Shown: piece after piece, positions 61,876 through 64,000 of the stretch
Position numbering within the stretch: the stretch's first letter is position 1
Layout of the letters: each line of letters starts with the position of its first letter
Source of the DNA: Paenibacillus massiliensis 2301065 = DSM 16942
Lineage (GTDB): Bacteria; Bacillota; Bacilli; Paenibacillales; Paenibacillaceae
Reading direction: 5' to 3'
Length of the DNA: 64,000 bases
Assembly: GCF_000377505.1 (NCBI RefSeq)
Contig: NZ_KB898187.1
Location: forward strand, 372,001-436,000
The notes under the pieces: model-generated
The model's input: only the letters and a program-made list of their open reading frames with translations
Database searches by the model: none
Told to the model about the DNA's origin: nothing
Position numbers and translations under genes: made by a program

Positions 61876-62412
61876 TTAGAGATTGTTCAGGAAACGAATA
61901 TATTCCTCCGCATTTGCTGCAACTTCGCTGGATGTCGTGCCCTTCTCCGTGCCATAGAAGGCAAAGAAAGATTTATAATCGGCTTTACAATAATCAGCTG
62001 TCATTTGAAAAGGCAATAGTATCTGTTCAAGCGAATAACCGTACCTGCCATCCGCATGATAGTCATCCTTCTCGATACCAGCTGTTACAGCGAGGGCCAA
62101 TTTTCGGTCTGTGAGCTTATTTCCTTCGGAACCATAGGCCCAGCCATATGTGAGCACCTCATCCTGCCATTTCTTCAGGAGTGGGGGACTGCTGAACCAG
62201 TATATCGGAAATTGAAGCACAAGATTGCCGTGAGCCTCAATCCGTCGCTGCTCCTCTTCCACATCCAGATGACCGTCAGGATACTCCTTATACAGATCAT
62301 GTATGGTATATTGCTCCGGGTACTTGGCCAATTCCTCCATCCATCGTTTATTAATAACTGAGGTGTCCAGATTAGGGTGAGCCACAATGACAAGTGTTTT
62401 CGATGTATGCAA
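61876..62412 (-). CDS. Flavodoxin-fold NAD(P)H oxidoreductase (YwrO/KefF-like)
   Basis: 178-aa FMN-dependent NAD(P)H reductase of quinones. Flavodoxin-like N-terminus TLVIVAHPNLDTSVINKRWM, then IYWFSSPPLLKKWQDEVLTY with the FMN-binding loop typical of YwrO/MdaB, AVTAGIEKDDYHADGRYGYS, and LLPFQMTADYCKADYKSFFA. The start is TTG 62412, 8 nt after AAGGAGG; the frame continues to ATG 62439 but that has no ribosome site. It converges with the HxlR regulator across a bidirectional terminator and may belong to its regulon. Confidence 0.9.
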   Translation of the reverse strand: MHTSKTLVIVAHPNLDTSVINKRWMEELAKYPEQYTIHDLYKEYPDGHLDVEEEQRRIEAHGNLVLQFPIYWFSSPPLLKKWQDEVLTYGWAYGSEGNKLTDRKLALAVTAGIEKDDYHADGRYGYSLEQILLPFQMTADYCKADYKSFFAFYGTEKGTTSSEVAANAEEYIRFLNNL

Positions 62413-62523
62413 AATATGTTCCTCCTTCCATGTGTTCACCCTGAGTATACCCGTTCAAATCATGTCCCGTAAGTACGCACTTTTAGTCTAGCTACTAACC
62501 TTTAGGTAAGTATGGAGGCGAAG

Positions 62524-63270
62524 TTATAACATCGTCAAAATCTGTGGCCCGTGGTCAGTAATCGCAACCGTATGCTCATATTGGACACAAATCGAACGGT
62601 CAATGGTACGGGTAGTCCAACCATCCCTCTCCACGTAGGAGCGCCAATCACCCAAGGTTAGCAAGGGCTCAATGGCAAGCACCATCCCTTTCACAAGGAG
62701 GACTCCACTGCCTTTGGTGCCGTAGTGTGGCACTGTGGGCTCCTCCCATAGCTCCCTTCCGATGGCATGACCAGTGAAATCGCGCACATTACCATAACCA
62801 AATCGCTGGACATAGCTATCAATAGCATAGCCAATATCCCCGATACGGTTGCCTGCGAATGCTTGCTCAATACCGAGTAGTAGGCTTTGATGGCACACCT
62901 TCATGAGCTGCTCAATATCCGGAGAGACAGTTCCTACCGTATAGGTCCATCCTGAGTCTCCGTGAAAGCCTTGGTAGAAGGCACCGATATCAATAGTAAT
63001 GACATCCCCATCCTTGAGGGGAACCGAGTCGGGGAACCCATGGCAGATCACATCATTCTTGGCCGTGCAAATGGAGGCGGGGAAGCCCTGATGCCCTTTA
63101 AAGCTAGGAGCAGCCCCCCTTGAACGTATTTTCTCCTCCACTAATCTGTCGATCTCAATCGTTGTAACTCCAGGCTTAACCAACTCTCCAAGAAAGGCAT
63201 GACATTCGGCAACGATACGTCCTGCCTCCCTCATCAACTCGATTTCCTGATCCGTTTTTACAATGATCAT
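62524..63270 (-). CDS. map: Type I methionine aminopeptidase
   Basis: 248-aa cytosolic metalloprotease removing the initiator methionine from new proteins. Ligands are all present: Asp94 (TIDIGAF), Asp105 (GDSGWT), His168, Glu201 (AIEPLL) and Glu232 (QYEHT), plus substrate-site His77 (VICHGFP). The loop around His168 reads FTGHAIGRELWEEPTVPHYG, with Ala instead of the usual Gly in GHGIG. It lacks the SH3-binding N-terminal extension of longer forms. It is distant from ribosomal genes, so it may be a second, paralogous map, as B. subtilis has (yflG-like). ATG 63270 starts MIIVKTDQEIELMREAGRIV. Confidence 0.92.
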   Translation of the reverse strand: MIIVKTDQEIELMREAGRIVAECHAFLGELVKPGVTTIEIDRLVEEKIRSRGAAPSFKGHQGFPASICTAKNDVICHGFPDSVPLKDGDVITIDIGAFYQGFHGDSGWTYTVGTVSPDIEQLMKVCHQSLLLGIEQAFAGNRIGDIGYAIDSYVQRFGYGNVRDFTGHAIGRELWEEPTVPHYGTKGSGVLLVKGMVLAIEPLLTLGDWRSYVERDGWTTRTIDRSICVQYEHTVAITDHGPQILTML

Positions 63271-63328
63271 GCCTTGATCTCCTTGCTAGAATAGGTTCGA
63301 TGAAATCGGGACAACTCACACCAAATCA

Positions 63329-64000
63329 CTACACTCTAAGGCTATCCATAAAAAAGCGCAGAGCATTGGATACCCACTTCTTCGGATGAAGTACAAGCTG
63401 AATCTCCAGCTTGAGCTCTGGATGGTGAAGAGGAAGTACCGTTAGCTCCCCGCGCTCAATCTCTTCCAAGGCTGCCATCTGTGGCAAAATCGATATGCCC
63501 TCACCGTTCTTGATGCTTCGCTTGATCGCCTCCGGATTCCCAAGCTCAAGTCCGACACGATAAGAAATCCCGTTCGTGCGAAGCAATCTCTCCAGCAGCT
63601 GTCTATAATTGCAGGTATGCTCTGGCAAGATCCACTCCGTATCCTCCAGATCAGCGAGCTCAATTCGTTCCTGCTGAATCAGCGGATGATTAGGATGAAC
63701 AATGAGTACAAGCGGTTCCTCCCGAATCGTAATCCAATGGAGGGCTGGATCACTGGAATCATCGGCAAGGATAAGTCCTACGTCCGCTTCTCCCTCTCTC
63801 ACTTGATGCAGGATCAACTCCTCGCGATCCGTATTTAATCGTATATTTAGCTCTGGATACTCCTTGCGAGTAGACTGCATATATGCAGGTAAGAAATACG
63901 AAGCAATGGAGTCCATCGTGCCGATCGTCATCGAGCCACCGCCCTGCTTGGCCATCTTCTCCTTGGATTGCTCGAAGAGCTCCAGCATTTGTCCGGCCAG
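63329..64000 (-). CDS. LysR family transcriptional regulator, 5' part cut off by the window
   Basis: C-terminal effector-binding part of a LysR regulator, about 224 residues in view. The frame continues to the last base of the window (LAGQMLELFEQSKEK), so the helix-turn-helix lies beyond. The start at 63988 seen in isolation is not the real start. Core segments: GSMTIGTMDSIASYFLPAYM, EADVGLILADDS, PLVLIVHPNHPL, NGEGISILPQMAALEEIERG. The spacing is normal for the CysL/YtlI-like group. The effector is unknown; the map gene lies just downstream on the same strand. Confidence 0.88.
   Translation of the reverse strand: MAGQMLELFEQSKEKMAKQGGGSMTIGTMDSIASYFLPAYMQSTRKEYPELNIRLNTDREELILHQVREGEADVGLILADDSSDPALHWITIREEPLVLIVHPNHPLIQQERIELADLEDTEWILPEHTCNYRQLLERLLRTNGISYRVGLELGNPEAIKRSIKNGEGISILPQMAALEEIERGELTVLPLHHPELKLEIQLVLHPKKWVSNALRFFMDSLRV

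Overview
The window reads as chromosome of a spore-forming, low-to-mid GC Gram-positive bacterium, most likely a Paenibacillus. Support: strong AAGGAGG-type ribosome binding sites with frequent GTG/TTG starts; lipoprotein solute-binding proteins paired with LplB/YtcP-type sugar permeases; a CotF-family spore coat protein; a PaiA acetyltransferase very close to that of Bacillus subtilis; and several GH105 unsaturated rhamnogalacturonyl hydrolases with cupin/AraC regulators. No rRNA, tRNA, CRISPR array, insertion sequence or prophage was seen.

Layout. 1-4.4 kb: an MDR oxidoreductase divergent from a TetR regulator, a small lipoprotein, and a membrane PAS-GGDEF diguanylate cyclase. 4.5-10.8 kb: an AraC regulator divergent from a GH2 beta-glucuronidase and its own CUT1 sugar importer (lipoprotein plus two permeases). 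10.9-15.3 kb: a GH105 hydrolase coupled to a GH112 galactoside phosphorylase, divergent from an AraC regulator. 15.3-21.6 kb: paiA, an aldo/keto reductase with a MerR regulator, an AraC regulator divergent from a YteR-type GH105, an SGNH/SASA esterase and a LysR regulator. 21.8-24.7 kb: an exported alpha/beta hydrolase, an MFS transporter and a twice-deleted SDR pseudogene. 24.7-32.2 kb: a MarR-controlled heterodimeric ABC exporter, a duplicated-domain protein of unknown role, an alpha-carbonic anhydrase lipoprotein, a GAF-GGDEF protein and an HxlR regulator.

32.4-44.4 kb is a second large carbohydrate locus on the minus strand: importer (LplB, YtcP, lipoprotein), a YesS-like membrane AraC regulator, an unassigned six-hairpin-type glycosidase, a YteR-type GH105 and a GH95 enzyme. 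44.6-52.6 kb: an NTF2-immunity-like protein, two Gfo/Idh/MocA oxidoreductases divergent from an RpiR regulator, a PepSY membrane protein with a YtkA-like lipoprotein, an acetyl-esterase-like hydrolase and a second YesR-type GH105. 53-64 kb is mostly housekeeping or accessory: an orphan histidine kinase, a LysE exporter with a probable ATT start, an unknown protein, an amino-acid permease, a CotF-like protein, an SDR, an AraC regulator, an MBL hydrolase, a YjbR protein, an HxlR regulator, a flavodoxin-fold reductase, methionine aminopeptidase and a LysR regulator cut by the window edge.

Together the carbohydrate genes suggest intracellular clearance of acidic, rhamnose-rich plant oligosaccharides (rhamnogalacturonan I, arabinogalactan side chains). 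Oligosaccharides enter through two CUT1 importers. Four GH105 enzymes remove 4,5-unsaturated uronic acids, GH2 removes glucuronic acid, GH112 phosphorolyses a galactoside (probably Gal-Rha), GH95 removes alpha-L-fucose or alpha-L-galactose, and esterases may remove acetyl groups. The lyases that would make unsaturated ends are not in this window. Substrates are inferred from family membership and context.
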